This document shows, piece after piece, positions 1 through 9,341 of a stretch of DNA of 64,000 nucleotides. The position numbers and the translations under genes are program-made. The DNA lies in contig NZ_JAHVIT010000002.1 of NCBI RefSeq assembly GCF_019801605.1, positions 1,116,001-1,180,000 of the forward strand, in the 5' to 3' direction. The notes under the pieces are model-generated. The model did no database searches. It saw only the letters and a program-made list of their open reading frames with translations, and was not told where the DNA came from. This stretch comes from Maritimibacter alkaliphilus (GTDB lineage: Bacteria > Pseudomonadota > Alphaproteobacteria > Rhodobacterales > Rhodobacteraceae). Numbering within the stretch: position 1 is the stretch's first letter; the number at the start of each line of letters is the position of its first letter.

Positions 1-454
1 CGGTTTCCGCCTCAAGGGCTGGCACGTGCTGGCGGGCTTTGTCGGGGCCTTCGGGATCATCATCACCGTGAACGTGGTGATGGCGACCCAGGCGATCCGG
101 ACCTTCCCGGGGCTGGAGGTGAAGAACTCCTACGTGGCGAGCCAGCAGTTCGATGACCGGCGCGCGGCGCAGGAGGCGCTCGGCTGGGAGATCTACGGCG
201 ACTGGGAGGATGGCATGGTGCACCTGTCGATCACCGATGCCGCGGGTCAGCCGGTGCGGGTGAAGGACCTGCACGCCGTGGTCGGCCGCGCCACCCACGT
301 GAAGGACGACGTGGAACCGGTCTTTGCCTTCAACGGCAAGACCTACGAGGCCCCGCTGGATCTGGCCGCGGGCAACTGGAACATCCGCATGACCGCACTG
401 GCCGAGGACGGGACGCTCTTCGAACAGCGGGTCATCCTCCACGTGAAACGTTGA
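1..454 (+). CDS. fixH: FixH family protein, 5' end outside window
   Basis: Membrane-anchored assembly factor of cbb3-type cytochrome oxidase. The reading frame is open to the left edge: eight codons before the first GTG (position 26) read GFRLKGWH and join smoothly to the usual FixH start region (HVLAGFVGAFG), so the true start lies upstream of the window. One membrane segment (about LAGFVGAFGIIITVNVVMA) is followed by a soluble periplasmic part of about 115 residues. The stop is four bases before fixI, and ccoS follows, giving the standard fixGHIS order. Identification rests on the sequence pattern plus this context. Confidence 0.9.
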   Translation, partial: GFRLKGWHVLAGFVGAFGIIITVNVVMATQAIRTFPGLEVKNSYVASQQFDDRRAAQEALGWEIYGDWEDGMVHLSITDAAGQPVRVKDLHAVVGRATHVKDDVEPVFAFNGKTYEAPLDLAAGNWNIRMTALAEDGTLFEQRVILHVKR

Positions 455-458
455 GACC

Positions 459-2648
459 ATGACCGAGGCCGCCGCCTTCTCTGCCTGTCCTGCCTGCTCT
501 GCCGCGCCCGCGGCGGATGCGCTTGCCAAGGGGCAGGCCCGCGCGCTGAGGGAGACACACATTACGCTCTCCGTGCCCGCGGTGCATTGCGCGGCCTGCA
601 TCACGACGGTGGAACACGCGCTCGCCGCGGCGCCGGGCGTTGCGGCGGCGCGGGTCAACCTGACGCTCAAGCGGGCCAGCGTGGAGACAGACGGCGCGGT
701 CAGCGCCGAGGACCTCGTGCAGGTGCTGGCGCGGGCGGGCTTTGAGGCCCATGAACTGGACGCCGGCACGCTGGCCGCGACCCAGACCGACAGGGCGGGG
801 CGCGACCTGCTGATGCGGCTGGCGGTGGCGGGCTTCGCCTCGATGAACGTGATGCTGCTCTCCGTCTCGGTCTGGTCCGGGGCCGAGGATGCGACCCGCG
901 ACATGTTCCACTGGATCAGCGCGGCGATCACCCTTCCGACCATCGCCTTCTCGGGCCAGCCCTTCTTCCGCAATGCGTGGTCCGCCCTGAAGGCCGGGCG
1001 GCTGAACATGGATGTGCCGATCTCGCTGGCCATCGCGCTCGCCCTCGTGACCTCGCTGTGGGAGACGATGCTGTCGGGCGAGCACGCCTATTTCGACGCG
1101 GCGCTGACGCTGACCTTCTTCCTGCTGGCGGGGCGCTACCTCGACCACCGCACCCGCGCCGTGGCGCGCTCCGCCGCCGAGGAACTGGCCGCGCTGGAGG
1201 TGCCACGCGCACAGCGCGTGCAGGCCGACGGCACCAGCGAGACGGTCGAGGTCGCGGCCCTGCGCCCCGGTGACCTGATCCTCGTGCGGCCCGGCGGGCG
1301 GATGCCCGTGGACGGCGAGATCACCGAGGGCCGCTCGGAGCTGGACCGCTCGCTGCTGACCGGCGAGACGGTGCCGGTCTTCGCGGCCCCGGGGCAGGGC
1401 GTCAGCGCGGGTGAGGTGAACCTCACCGGGCCGCTGACCGTGCGGGCCACCGCCGTGGGCCGCGATACCTCGCTGCACCGCATGGCTGAACTGGTGGCCA
1501 TCGCCGAATCCGGCCGCTCGCGCTACACCTCGCTGGCGGACCGCGCGGCCAAGCTCTATGCGCCCGGCGTGCATATCCTCTCGGCCCTCGCCTTCGTGGG
1601 CTGGTGGCTCTACTCCGGCGACCTGCGCACCGCGCTCAACATCGCCGCCGCCGTGCTGATCATCACCTGCCCCTGTGCGCTCGGCCTTGCGGTGCCTGCC
1701 GTCACCACGGCGGCCAGCGGGCGGCTCTTCAAGCGCGGGATGCTGATCAAGCACGAAACCGCGCTGGAGCGTCTGGCCGAGGTCGATACCGTGGTCTTCG
1801 ACAAGACCGGCACGCTGACCGCAGGCACGCCTGCGCCGCTCGACCTCGACCGCTACGACCGGCCGACGCTGGAACTGGTGCTGGCGCTGGCGGAAGGCTC
1901 CTCGCATCCGCTGTCGCTGGCGCTGTCCAAGGCGATCCGCGCCATGGGTCTGGCGCCTGCTCGGATCACCGATCTGACCGAGCGTCCGGGCTATGGCACC
2001 GAGGCCCGCATGGGCGACCGTATCGTGCGGCTTGGCCGGGCCAGCTGGCTGGGCGCCGCCGAAAGCGACACGACCGCGACCTACCTCGACGCGGGGCAGG
2101 GGGCCCCGGTGGCCTTCCGCTTCACCGATGCCCTGCGCCCCGGCGCGGCGGAGGCGGTGGCGGCGCTGCAGGCGGTGGGCAAGGAGGTCATCCTGATCTC
2201 GGGCGACAGCACGGCGGCGGTCGAGGCGCTGGCCACCCGGCTGGGCATCGGCAAGTGGATGGCGGGCGCGCTGCCCGGCGACAAGGCCGCCCGCGTGAGT
2301 GCTTTGCAAGAGAAGGGCGCCCATGTGCTGATGGTGGGCGACGGGCTGAACGACACGGCGGCGCTGACGACGGCCCATGTCTCGATCTCTCCCGCCTCGG
2401 CGCTGGACGCGGCGCGCGTCGCCTCCGACATCGTCCTGCTTGGTGGCGATCTCTCGCCCATTCCCGAGGCGCTGGTGACCGCGCAGAAGGCCACGGCCCG
2501 CATCCGCGAGAACTTCCGCATCGCCACGCTTTACAACGTCATCGCCGTGCCGCTGGCGGTCGTCGGGCTGGCCACGCCGCTGGTGGCGGCGATCGCCATG
2601 TCGACCTCCTCGATCACCGTGTCCCTGAACGCCCTGCGGCTGAGGTAG
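459..2648 (+). CDS. fixI: Cu+-transporting P1B-type ATPase for cbb3 oxidase assembly
   Basis: Copper-exporting P-type ATPase (FixI/CcoI) that supplies copper for maturation of cbb3 cytochrome oxidase in the inner membrane. At 729 aa it has the family's usual length. Visible motifs in order: an N-terminal Cys pair region (CPAC), a heavy-metal-associated CAAC site at residues 44-47, the A-domain TGE (LLTGET), the intramembrane CPC metal site (ITCPCALGL), the phosphorylation motif DKTGTLT, the SSHP motif, and the hinge GDGLNDTAAL. It is tightly spaced between fixH and ccoS, so it is probably co-translated in one operon. Confidence 0.96.
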   Translation: MTEAAAFSACPACSAAPAADALAKGQARALRETHITLSVPAVHCAACITTVEHALAAAPGVAAARVNLTLKRASVETDGAVSAEDLVQVLARAGFEAHELDAGTLAATQTDRAGRDLLMRLAVAGFASMNVMLLSVSVWSGAEDATRDMFHWISAAITLPTIAFSGQPFFRNAWSALKAGRLNMDVPISLAIALALVTSLWETMLSGEHAYFDAALTLTFFLLAGRYLDHRTRAVARSAAEELAALEVPRAQRVQADGTSETVEVAALRPGDLILVRPGGRMPVDGEITEGRSELDRSLLTGETVPVFAAPGQGVSAGEVNLTGPLTVRATAVGRDTSLHRMAELVAIAESGRSRYTSLADRAAKLYAPGVHILSALAFVGWWLYSGDLRTALNIAAAVLIITCPCALGLAVPAVTTAASGRLFKRGMLIKHETALERLAEVDTVVFDKTGTLTAGTPAPLDLDRYDRPTLELVLALAEGSSHPLSLALSKAIRAMGLAPARITDLTERPGYGTEARMGDRIVRLGRASWLGAAESDTTATYLDAGQGAPVAFRFTDALRPGAAEAVAALQAVGKEVILISGDSTAAVEALATRLGIGKWMAGALPGDKAARVSALQEKGAHVLMVGDGLNDTAALTTAHVSISPASALDAARVASDIVLLGGDLSPIPEALVTAQKATARIRENFRIATLYNVIAVPLAVVGLATPLVAAIAMSTSSITVSLNALRLR

Positions 2649-2652
2649 CCCC

Positions 2653-2811
2653 ATGAACATCCTTGTCTGGCTGATCCCGATCTCCCTGCTTCTGGGCGGC
2701 GTGGGCCTGCTCGGCTTCCTCTACACGCTGCGTTCGAACCAGTACGAGGACCCCGAGGGCGACGCCCGGCGCATCCTCTCGGACGAGTGGGACGACCACC
2801 CGAAACCGTGA
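2653..2811 (+). CDS. ccoS: Cbb3-type cytochrome oxidase assembly protein CcoS
   Basis: A 52-residue single-span membrane protein starting four bases after the fixI stop. It begins MNILVWLIPISLLLGGVGL, a clear N-terminal membrane helix, followed by LYTLRSNQYEDPEGDARRIL, which matches the conserved CcoS/FixS pattern of an aromatic/Arg stretch followed by YEDPEGDA. CcoS/FixS is needed for heme b and copper insertion into cbb3 oxidase. It is the last gene of this operon; about 125 bases separate it from the next gene. Confidence 0.93.
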   Translation: MNILVWLIPISLLLGGVGLLGFLYTLRSNQYEDPEGDARRILSDEWDDHPKP

Positions 2812-2937
2812 TCGCCCCGGCCTGTCACGGGCGATGTTGCGCGAGAGACCCGCAGCCCCCGGGGTGCGGCACTTGACGTTGACCGCGGGGGACGAAACAA
2901 CGATAGGGCTTCCCATGCCGACCAAGAGGAGAGGCTC

Positions 2938-5229
2938 ATGAAGTTCCGTTTTCCCATCGTTATCATCGACGAGGATTTCCGGTCCGAGAATACCTCGGGC
3001 CTTGGTATCCGCGCGCTTGCCGAAGCCATAGAGAAAGAAGGCTTCGAGGTGCTCGGCGTTACGGGTTACAGTGATCTCAGCCAGTTCGCACAGCAGCAAA
3101 GCCGGGCGAGCGCCTTCGTTCTCTCCATCGACGACGAGGAATTCAGCCCCGGCCCCGACCTGGATCCGGCGGTGCTCTCGCTGCGCCAGTTCATCGAGGA
3201 AGTGCGCTGGAAGAACGCCGACGTGCCGATCTACGTCTATGGTGAGACCAAGACCTCGCGGCACCTGCCCAACGACATCCTGCGCGAGCTGCACGGCTTC
3301 ATCCACATGTTCGAGGATACGCCGGAATTCGTTGCCAAGCACATCATCCGCGAGGCCAAGAGCTACCTCGAAGGCATCCAGCCGCCGTTCTTCAAGGCGC
3401 TGCTGGATTACGCCGAGGATGGCTCCTACTCGTGGCACTGCCCGGGGCATTCGGGTGGCGTGGCCTTCCTGAAATCGCCGATCGGCCAGATGTACCACCA
3501 GTTCTACGGTGAGAACATGTTGCGCGCCGACGTCTGCAACGCGGTCGAGGAACTGGGCCAGCTTCTGGACCACAACGGTGCCATCGGGGCGTCCGAGCGC
3601 AATGCCGCGCGGATCTTCAACGCCGATCACTGTTTCTTCGTGACCAACGGCACCTCGACCTCGAACAAGATGGTCTGGCATCATACCGTGGCGCCGGGCG
3701 ACGTGGTCGTGGTGGACCGCAACTGTCACAAGTCGATCCTGCACTCGATCATCATGACCGGTGCGATCCCCGTCTTCCTGCGGCCGACGCGGAACCACTG
3801 GGGCATCATCGGCCCGATCCCGCGGTCCGAGTTCGAGCCGGAGGCGATCAAGGCCAAGATCCGCGAGAACCCCCTGCTGGAGGGCTATGACGCCGATACG
3901 GTGCAGCCCCGGATCATGACCCTGACCCAGTCGACCTACGACGGCGTTCTCTACAACACCGAAGAGATCAAGAACATGCTCGACGGCTGGGTCGAGAACC
4001 TGCATTTCGACGAGGCCTGGCTGCCGCATGCGGCCTTCCACCCGTTCTACGGCACCTATCACGCCATGGGGCTGAAGCGTGGGCGCACGCGCAAGTCGGT
4101 GACCTATGCGACCCAGTCGGTGCACAAGCTGCTGGCGGGCATTTCGCAGGCGAGCCACGTGCTGGTGCAGGACGCGGAGGAGACGAAGCTCGACCGGGCG
4201 CTCTTCAACGAGAGCTACCTGATGCACACCTCCACCAGCCCGCAGTATTCGATCATCGCCTCCTGCGACGTGGCGGCGGCGATGATGGAGCCCCCGGGCG
4301 GCACCGCGCTGGTCGAGGAAAGCATCGTCGAGGCGCTCGACTTCCGCCGCGCCATGCGCAAGGTCGACGAGGAATACGGCAACGACTGGTGGTTCAAGGT
4401 CTGGGGGCCCGAGGACTTCGACCACAATCAGGACGGCATGGGCCGCACCCGCGACTGGGAACTGAAGAAGACCGACAGCGAGGGTGTCGAAAGCTCGGGC
4501 GAGGATGCGTGGCACGGCTTCGGGGACATGGCCCGCGGCTTCAACATGCTGGACCCGATCAAGGCCACGATCATCACCCCCGGCCTGAACATCGACGGCC
4601 GCTTCGAGGAGAACGGCATCCCCGCCTCGATCGTGTCGAAGTACCTGACCGAACACGGCGTGGTGGTCGAGAAGACGGGGCTCTACTCCTTCTTCATCAT
4701 GTTCACGATCGGCATCACAAAGGGCCGCTGGAACACGCTGCTGGCGGCGTTGCAGCAGTTCAAGGACGACTACGACAAGAACCAGCCGCTGTGGCGGGTG
4801 ATGCCGGAGTTCTGCGCCAAGCAGCCGCGCTACGAGAAGATGGGGCTTCAGGACCTTTGCCAGCACGTCCACACGCTCTATGCGCAATACGACGTGGCGC
4901 GGCTCTCGACCGAGATCTACCTGAGCGAACACCACCCGGCGATGACGCCTTCGGATGCCTTCGCCTGCATCGCCCGGCGCAAGACCGAACGGGTGCCGGT
5001 GGACGAGCTGGAAGGCCGGATCACCACCAGCCTCGTCACCCCCTATCCGCCGGGCATTCCCCTGCTGATCCCGGGCGAGGTCTTCAACGCGCAGATCGTG
5101 GACTACCTGCGCTTCAACCGCGAGTTCGCGCTGAAGTGCCCGGGCTTCGAGACCGACATCCACGGTCTCGTGGTGGAGGAGGACGCGGACGGCCGTCCGG
5201 TCTACTTCGCCGACTGCGTGGCGGAGTGA
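2938..5229 (+). CDS. Orn/Lys/Arg decarboxylase, PLP-dependent (fold type I)
   Basis: A 763-residue protein with the architecture of biodegradative basic amino acid decarboxylases (AdiA/CadA/SpeF class): an N-terminal receiver-like 'wing' domain (about residues 1-130), a large PLP-binding core, and a C-terminal domain. The PLP Schiff-base lysine is Lys397 in TQSVHKLLAG, preceded by the HFDEAWLPHA segment that positions PLP. The start is supported by an AGGAGAG Shine-Dalgarno just upstream. The substrate (Arg, Lys or Orn) cannot be told from sequence by eye. It stands alone, with its own terminator downstream, so its product would feed polyamine synthesis or acid resistance. Confidence 0.9.
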   Translation: MKFRFPIVIIDEDFRSENTSGLGIRALAEAIEKEGFEVLGVTGYSDLSQFAQQQSRASAFVLSIDDEEFSPGPDLDPAVLSLRQFIEEVRWKNADVPIYVYGETKTSRHLPNDILRELHGFIHMFEDTPEFVAKHIIREAKSYLEGIQPPFFKALLDYAEDGSYSWHCPGHSGGVAFLKSPIGQMYHQFYGENMLRADVCNAVEELGQLLDHNGAIGASERNAARIFNADHCFFVTNGTSTSNKMVWHHTVAPGDVVVVDRNCHKSILHSIIMTGAIPVFLRPTRNHWGIIGPIPRSEFEPEAIKAKIRENPLLEGYDADTVQPRIMTLTQSTYDGVLYNTEEIKNMLDGWVENLHFDEAWLPHAAFHPFYGTYHAMGLKRGRTRKSVTYATQSVHKLLAGISQASHVLVQDAEETKLDRALFNESYLMHTSTSPQYSIIASCDVAAAMMEPPGGTALVEESIVEALDFRRAMRKVDEEYGNDWWFKVWGPEDFDHNQDGMGRTRDWELKKTDSEGVESSGEDAWHGFGDMARGFNMLDPIKATIITPGLNIDGRFEENGIPASIVSKYLTEHGVVVEKTGLYSFFIMFTIGITKGRWNTLLAALQQFKDDYDKNQPLWRVMPEFCAKQPRYEKMGLQDLCQHVHTLYAQYDVARLSTEIYLSEHHPAMTPSDAFACIARRKTERVPVDELEGRITTSLVTPYPPGIPLLIPGEVFNAQIVDYLRFNREFALKCPGFETDIHGLVVEEDADGRPVYFADCVAE

Positions 5230-5244
5230 GCCGCTGACATGATC

Positions 5245-5276
5245 AAGGCCCCCGGTGACGGGGGCCTTTTTCGTTT
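5245..5276 (+). terminator. Rho-independent terminator of the decarboxylase gene
   Basis: A ten-base-pair stem (AAGGCCCCCG with CGGGGGCCTT) closes a GTGA loop. It is followed by TTTCGTTT on the plus strand, 15 bases after the decarboxylase stop. Confidence 0.88.
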
Positions 5277-5315
5277 ATCGGGGCAGCGGGTCGCCCCATC
5301 GGCAGGGCAGGGGGC

Positions 5316-6851
5316 TCAGATCGTCTCGCCCGCGCTCATCCTGTCGAGGAAGGCCGCCGCCTCCGACAGGATCGTCTCGCGCTTCTCCGCCTCCATCCGG
5401 TCCCATGTGGCATAGATCGTGCCCATGCGGTGGTTTTCGCCGAACCGGTCGCGGTGCCGGTCGAGGAAGGCCCAGTAGAGCAAGTTGAAGGGGCAGGCGC
5501 CGTCGCCCTGCTTGGTCTTCACGTCATAGGCGCAGCCGTCGCAGTAGTTCGACATCTTCGAGATGTAGTTGCCCGAGGAGACATAGGGCTTCGAGGCGAT
5601 CACCCCACCGTCGGCAAACTGGCTCATCCCCACGGTGTTGGGCGCCTCGACCCATTCGAAGGCGTCGATGTAGACGCTGAGATACCATTCATGCACCTCC
5701 GCCGGGTCAATCCCGGCGAGGAGGGCAAAGTTGCCGGTCACCATCAGGCGCTGGATGTGATGGGCATAGGCCTCGGTCCTGGTCTGGCCCACGGCCTCGG
5801 CCATGCAGGTCATCTTCGTCTCGGCGCCCCAGTAGACCGGGGGCAGGGCGCGCTGGTGGTTCAGTGCATTGCGGCGCGGATAGTCGGGCCCTTCGAGGAA
5901 GTAGATGCCGCGCACGTACTCCCGCCAGCCGAGGATCTGGCGGATATAGCCCTCGGCCGAGTTCAGCGGCACATCGCCCGCCTCCCACGCCGCCTGCACG
6001 GCATCGCAGACCTCGCGCGGCGTGAGCAGGCCGATGTTCATATAGGCGGAGAGCAGGGAGTGGTTCAGGTAGGGATCGCCGCGCAGCATCGCATCCTGAA
6101 TGTCGCCAAAGCCCGCCAGCTGGTGGGTCACGAAATGCGCAAGCGCCCGGCGCGCCTGACCCCGGGTGACGGCAAAGCGGAAGCCGTCGAGATCACCGAA
6201 GTTCCGGCCGAAGCGGTCGCCCACGAGGTCCAGCACCTCCTGCGTGGTCTCGTCCGGGGTGAACTGCATGGGGGCGGAGCGGAAGAGGTCCGGCTCCGCC
6301 CGCTTGCGGTTCTGCTGGTCGTAGTTCCACTTGCCGCCCGCGGGCTTGTCGCCCGTCATCAGGTAGCCGGTCTTGCGCCGCATCTGGCGGTAGAAATACT
6401 CCATCCGCAGCTCCTTGCGGCCCTCGGCCCAGTCCTCGAACGCGGCATGGGGGGCGAAGAAGCGATCATCCTCGATCAGCGAGACCTCAAGCGGGCAGTC
6501 GCGCAGCGCCTCGATCAGCCGCCATTCGCCGGGTTCGGTGGCCAGTACCTTTCCGGCGCCCGTCTCCTCCGCCCGGCGCAGGAGCTCGCCGGGGATCGAG
6601 CCTGCGGTGTCGGGATCGTCGAGGCGGGTGTAGCGGACGTCCCAGCCCTCGGCCTCCAGCTCCTGTGCGAAGTGGCGCATGGCGGCGAAGATCAGGGCGA
6701 TCTTCTTGGGGTGGTGCGGGACATAGCCGGTTTCCGAGGCGACCTCGGCCATGACCACCACGTCGCGGGACTTGTCGGCCTGCCGCAGGGCTGCGACCTC
6801 CGGGCTCAGCTGGTCGCCCAACACCAGCACGAGGCGCGGATCGCTCACCAT
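5316..6851 (-). CDS. FeS-type bacterial cryptochrome/photolyase (PhrB/CryB-like)
   Basis: A 511-residue member of the FeS-BCP group (deoxyribodipyrimidine photolyase-related proteins), expected to bind FAD, a lumazine-type antenna and a [4Fe-4S] cluster. The Rossmann-like N-terminus (RLVLVLGDQLSPE) precedes the helical FAD domain. Four cysteines fit the cluster: Cys349 (KMTCMAE), Cys437 and Cys440 (NYCDGCAYD) and Cys453 (GACPFN). The spacing corresponds to that known for Agrobacterium PhrB, a (6-4) photolyase. The role could be (6-4) repair or light signalling as in Rhodobacter CryB. Its start overlaps the stop of the upstream SDR gene by seven bases, suggesting co-translation. Confidence 0.92.
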   Translation of the reverse strand: MVSDPRLVLVLGDQLSPEVAALRQADKSRDVVVMAEVASETGYVPHHPKKIALIFAAMRHFAQELEAEGWDVRYTRLDDPDTAGSIPGELLRRAEETGAGKVLATEPGEWRLIEALRDCPLEVSLIEDDRFFAPHAAFEDWAEGRKELRMEYFYRQMRRKTGYLMTGDKPAGGKWNYDQQNRKRAEPDLFRSAPMQFTPDETTQEVLDLVGDRFGRNFGDLDGFRFAVTRGQARRALAHFVTHQLAGFGDIQDAMLRGDPYLNHSLLSAYMNIGLLTPREVCDAVQAAWEAGDVPLNSAEGYIRQILGWREYVRGIYFLEGPDYPRRNALNHQRALPPVYWGAETKMTCMAEAVGQTRTEAYAHHIQRLMVTGNFALLAGIDPAEVHEWYLSVYIDAFEWVEAPNTVGMSQFADGGVIASKPYVSSGNYISKMSNYCDGCAYDVKTKQGDGACPFNLLYWAFLDRHRDRFGENHRMGTIYATWDRMEAEKRETILSEAAAFLDRMSAGETI

Positions 6852-7519
6852 GGCACCGCCTCGCCGCGCCAGTCGTAGAAGCCGCCCGTGGCCTCGGGGC
6901 CGAGGCTCTCGATCACGCCCAGCAGGTTGGCGGCGGCCTCGTCCGGGGGGACCGCCGGGTGGCGGCCGCGGTAATCGCGCGTGAAGGGCGTGGCCACCGT
7001 GCCGGGGTGCAGCGCAAGGCAGAGCGCGTGGCGATGGCTGCGGGCCAGTTCGATGGCGCCGGTGTGGATCAGCTGGTTCAGCGCGGCCTTGGACGCGCGG
7101 TAGGAATACCAGCCCCCCAGCCCATTGTCCCCGATGGAGCCGACCCGCGCGGACAGCACGGCAAAGACCGCCCGCTGGTCGCGGGGCAGGAGGCGCGGGG
7201 CGTGTTTCAGCACGAGGGCCGGGCCAATGGCGTTGACGGCGAACTGCTGCGCCATGGCCGTGGCGTCGAGATCACGCAGGGATTTCTCGGGCCGGTCACC
7301 GGGCGCGGCAAGGGCCCCGGTGGCGCAGAGGATCAGGCCGAAGGGGCCGTCGAGCGCATCGAGGTGACGATCCACGCTGGCGGGATCGGTGATGTCGAAG
7401 CCATCCGCGCTGCGCGACAGGCAGGTGACGGGGAGGCCGCGGGCGGCGAGCGTCTCGGCAAGTGCCTGGCCGATGCCGCCGCTGGCGCCGAGGATGAGGG
7501 CGGGAAGTGTGCTGTCCAT
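6845..7519 (-). CDS. Short-chain dehydrogenase/reductase (SDR), classical type
   Basis: About 224 residues when started at MDSTLPALI; an alternative ATG five codons earlier exists at 7534 and neither has a strong Shine-Dalgarno. The NAD(P)-binding glycine motif GASGGIG is near the N-terminus and the catalytic YRASK (YxxxK) is present. The preceding Ser region reads VLSARVGS. It resembles the CsgA/Rossmann-fold SDRs of unknown substrate often found beside photolyase-like genes in Rhodobacteraceae. It overlaps the downstream cryptochrome gene by seven bases, so the two form a minus-strand unit. Confidence 0.85.
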   Translation of the reverse strand: MDSTLPALILGASGGIGQALAETLAARGLPVTCLSRSADGFDITDPASVDRHLDALDGPFGLILCATGALAAPGDRPEKSLRDLDATAMAQQFAVNAIGPALVLKHAPRLLPRDQRAVFAVLSARVGSIGDNGLGGWYSYRASKAALNQLIHTGAIELARSHRHALCLALHPGTVATPFTRDYRGRHPAVPPDEAAANLLGVIESLGPEATGGFYDWRGEAVPW

Positions 7520-7572
7520 GGAGAGACTACGCATGGGGGCGCGATGAGGTTCACTCGGGTGCGCGGGGGGAG

Positions 7573-7602
7573 GGGGGGACTGAGTATTTGTAGAAAGATG
7601 AA
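7573..7602 (-). repeat. Dispersed intergenic repeat, copy 1
   Basis: Read on the minus strand this begins TTCATCTTTCTACAAATAC and runs into a C-tract. The same block (TTCATCTTTCCCCAAATAC followed by a G/C run) occurs between hemE and hemC (20608), and a weaker relative lies after gcdH (46014). The gap 7520-7776 otherwise holds only a G-rich stretch and the dacC-type terminator. Confidence 0.6.
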
Positions 7603-7720
7603 GCGGGCGCTGCGGGGGGTTGCCACGGGAGCGGGAGGAGGCGGGGTAGGGGGGAGAGGGCGTATCGGGATGTGGATGAAGGCGAGGTCTGCGGGTGGCT
7701 GCGTAGGGCAGGGGGCGGAC

Positions 7721-7748
7721 AAAGAAAAAGCCCGGCCAGTGGCCGGGC
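7721..7748 (-). terminator. Rho-independent terminator of the D,D-carboxypeptidase gene
   Basis: The stem GCCCGGCC / GGCCGGGC (7730-7737 with 7741-7748) has a 3-nt loop. On the minus strand it is followed by TTTTTCTTT, about 30 bases after the stop of the gene at 7777-9246. Confidence 0.88.
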
Positions 7749-7776
7749 GAGATGTCCTGTTCCGAAGGTTCGGGCC

Positions 7777-9246
7777 TCAGGTCGGCCCGATCATGAAGCA
7801 GCTCTGGTTGCGCGCCTGAAGGCGGCGGCAGGCCAGGTCGGCGGCCTCGCGCGAGAGGCCCATGAAGTTGGCGTCGAAGCCCGTGGGCTTGCGCACCACC
7901 GTGCGGAGCGAGCCTTCCAGCGTCGACATTTCCGAGATCGCGGTCTGAAGCAGCACACGCTCGGCCCGGCTTTCGCTGGCGTAGCGGCCGATGTTGATGC
8001 CCCAGTGACGGCCGCTGGAGGTGGAGATCCGCGTCACCACTTCCTGGTCCGCCAGGCCATCGTCCTCGATCAGGTCCTCGGGGCGCATCTCGGGCACCAG
8101 CGAGGCGACCACGGCGGAACGGGCCGCGGTCTCGACCGGGGCCGGGCTCGCCGCGTCGGGGGAGGGGGCCTCTTCCAGCACGGCCTTCTGGGTGACCTGT
8201 GCCACGGCCTCGTCGATCACGTCCTTCATGGCGACCATGACCGGCGCGGTCGCGGTGACCGGGCGGGCCTGCGGGCGCAGCGAGGTGCGCACGACGCCGC
8301 TGACGCGCAGCGTCTTGCCAGCCATGTCGCCGGCCGAAACGGAGGCGTAGTTCGGGGCGCTCGGCTTCTTGGTCGGCGCATTGGAGGGCGCCCGGCGGAA
8401 ACCGAGGTCCAGCAGTTCCGCGACCTTGGCATTGCGCGAGGCGGTGGAGCGGCCGCCGAAGACGGTGGCGATGATGCGCTCGTTGCCGCGTTCGGCGGAA
8501 GCCACGAGGTTGAAGCCTGCCGCGCGGGTGTAGCCGGTCTTGATCCCGTCGGCGCCGCGATAGGCGTTCAGCAGCCGGGTGTTGGTGTTGTTGACATGCT
8601 TGACCCCGGCATCGGCCGTCTTGCGGCTGAAGAGGTTGTAGTAGTCGGGGAAGTCGAACAGCAGGTGGCGCCCCAGCGTGGTCATGTCGCGCGCGGTCGA
8701 GAGGTGCCCGGCCTCGGTCAGGCCGTTGGCGTTCTTGAACGTCGTCCGCGTCATGCCGAGCGCCTGTGCCGTGCGGTTCATCCGCCGGGCGAAGGCCGCC
8801 TCGGAGCCCTCGATCGCCTCGCCGATGGCGGTGGCGGCGTCGTTGGCCGATTTCACCGCCGCGGCGCGCACGAGGTAGCGCAGCTTGATCCGCTGGCCTT
8901 CGACAAGGCCCAGCTTGGAGGGCGGCTCGGCGGCGGCGTTGCGCGAGATGCGCACCACGGTGTCCATCGAGATCTCGCCATGCTCCACCGCCTGGAAGGC
9001 GATGTAGAGCGTCATCATCTTGGTGAGCGAGGCCGGGTGCAGCCGCGCATCTGCGTTTGTTGAATGGAGGATTTCGCCTGTTCTGGCATCCATGACCAGA
9101 TCTGCGTAGGGCGCCGCGGCAGCATGCCGGGGCGACAGCGCGGTCAGCGCGAGGAACAGGAGCGGAAGGAGCAGTCCCAGGCGGACTGCGCTATATGGCC
9201 GTGCCGTCACGGTTCTTGCCTTTGTTTTGCTGCCTCTCGATGCCAT
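7777..9246 (-). CDS. D-alanyl-D-alanine carboxypeptidase (PBP5/6 type) with C-terminal SPOR domain
   Basis: A 489-residue exported serine-type D-Ala-D-Ala carboxypeptidase (peptidase S11) that trims pentapeptides in the periplasm. A hydrophobic segment (about residues 22-38) ending near HAAAAP looks like a signal sequence after a long basic N-terminus. The active-site motifs are SLTK at 73-76, SAN in AVKSANDAA, and KTG in DGIKTGYT. A linker of about 150 residues leads to a terminal domain (WGINIGRYASES...AEAL-like spacing...RNQSCFMIGPT) with SPOR character, expected to bind denuded glycan at the septum. It is preceded by a 284-base gap and followed by a clear terminator. Confidence 0.92.
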   Translation of the reverse strand: MASRGSKTKARTVTARPYSAVRLGLLLPLLFLALTALSPRHAAAAPYADLVMDARTGEILHSTNADARLHPASLTKMMTLYIAFQAVEHGEISMDTVVRISRNAAAEPPSKLGLVEGQRIKLRYLVRAAAVKSANDAATAIGEAIEGSEAAFARRMNRTAQALGMTRTTFKNANGLTEAGHLSTARDMTTLGRHLLFDFPDYYNLFSRKTADAGVKHVNNTNTRLLNAYRGADGIKTGYTRAAGFNLVASAERGNERIIATVFGGRSTASRNAKVAELLDLGFRRAPSNAPTKKPSAPNYASVSAGDMAGKTLRVSGVVRTSLRPQARPVTATAPVMVAMKDVIDEAVAQVTQKAVLEEAPSPDAASPAPVETAARSAVVASLVPEMRPEDLIEDDGLADQEVVTRISTSSGRHWGINIGRYASESRAERVLLQTAISEMSTLEGSLRTVVRKPTGFDANFMGLSREAADLACRRLQARNQSCFMIGPT

Positions 9247-9341
9247 GCGTTCTGCACGGTCATTTTATTAACTTCAGCGTAACACATGCGCCTGACATGC
9301 ACAAAGCAGTGATTTCATGTCGGCGGCTTCACGTTTGTATG

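Noticed and set aside
2614-5163. An approximately 850-codon open frame on the minus strand opposite the amino acid decarboxylase.
   Set aside because: The plus strand has an unmistakable PLP decarboxylase with a Shine-Dalgarno and terminator; the antisense translation has no motif and mirrors its codon bias.
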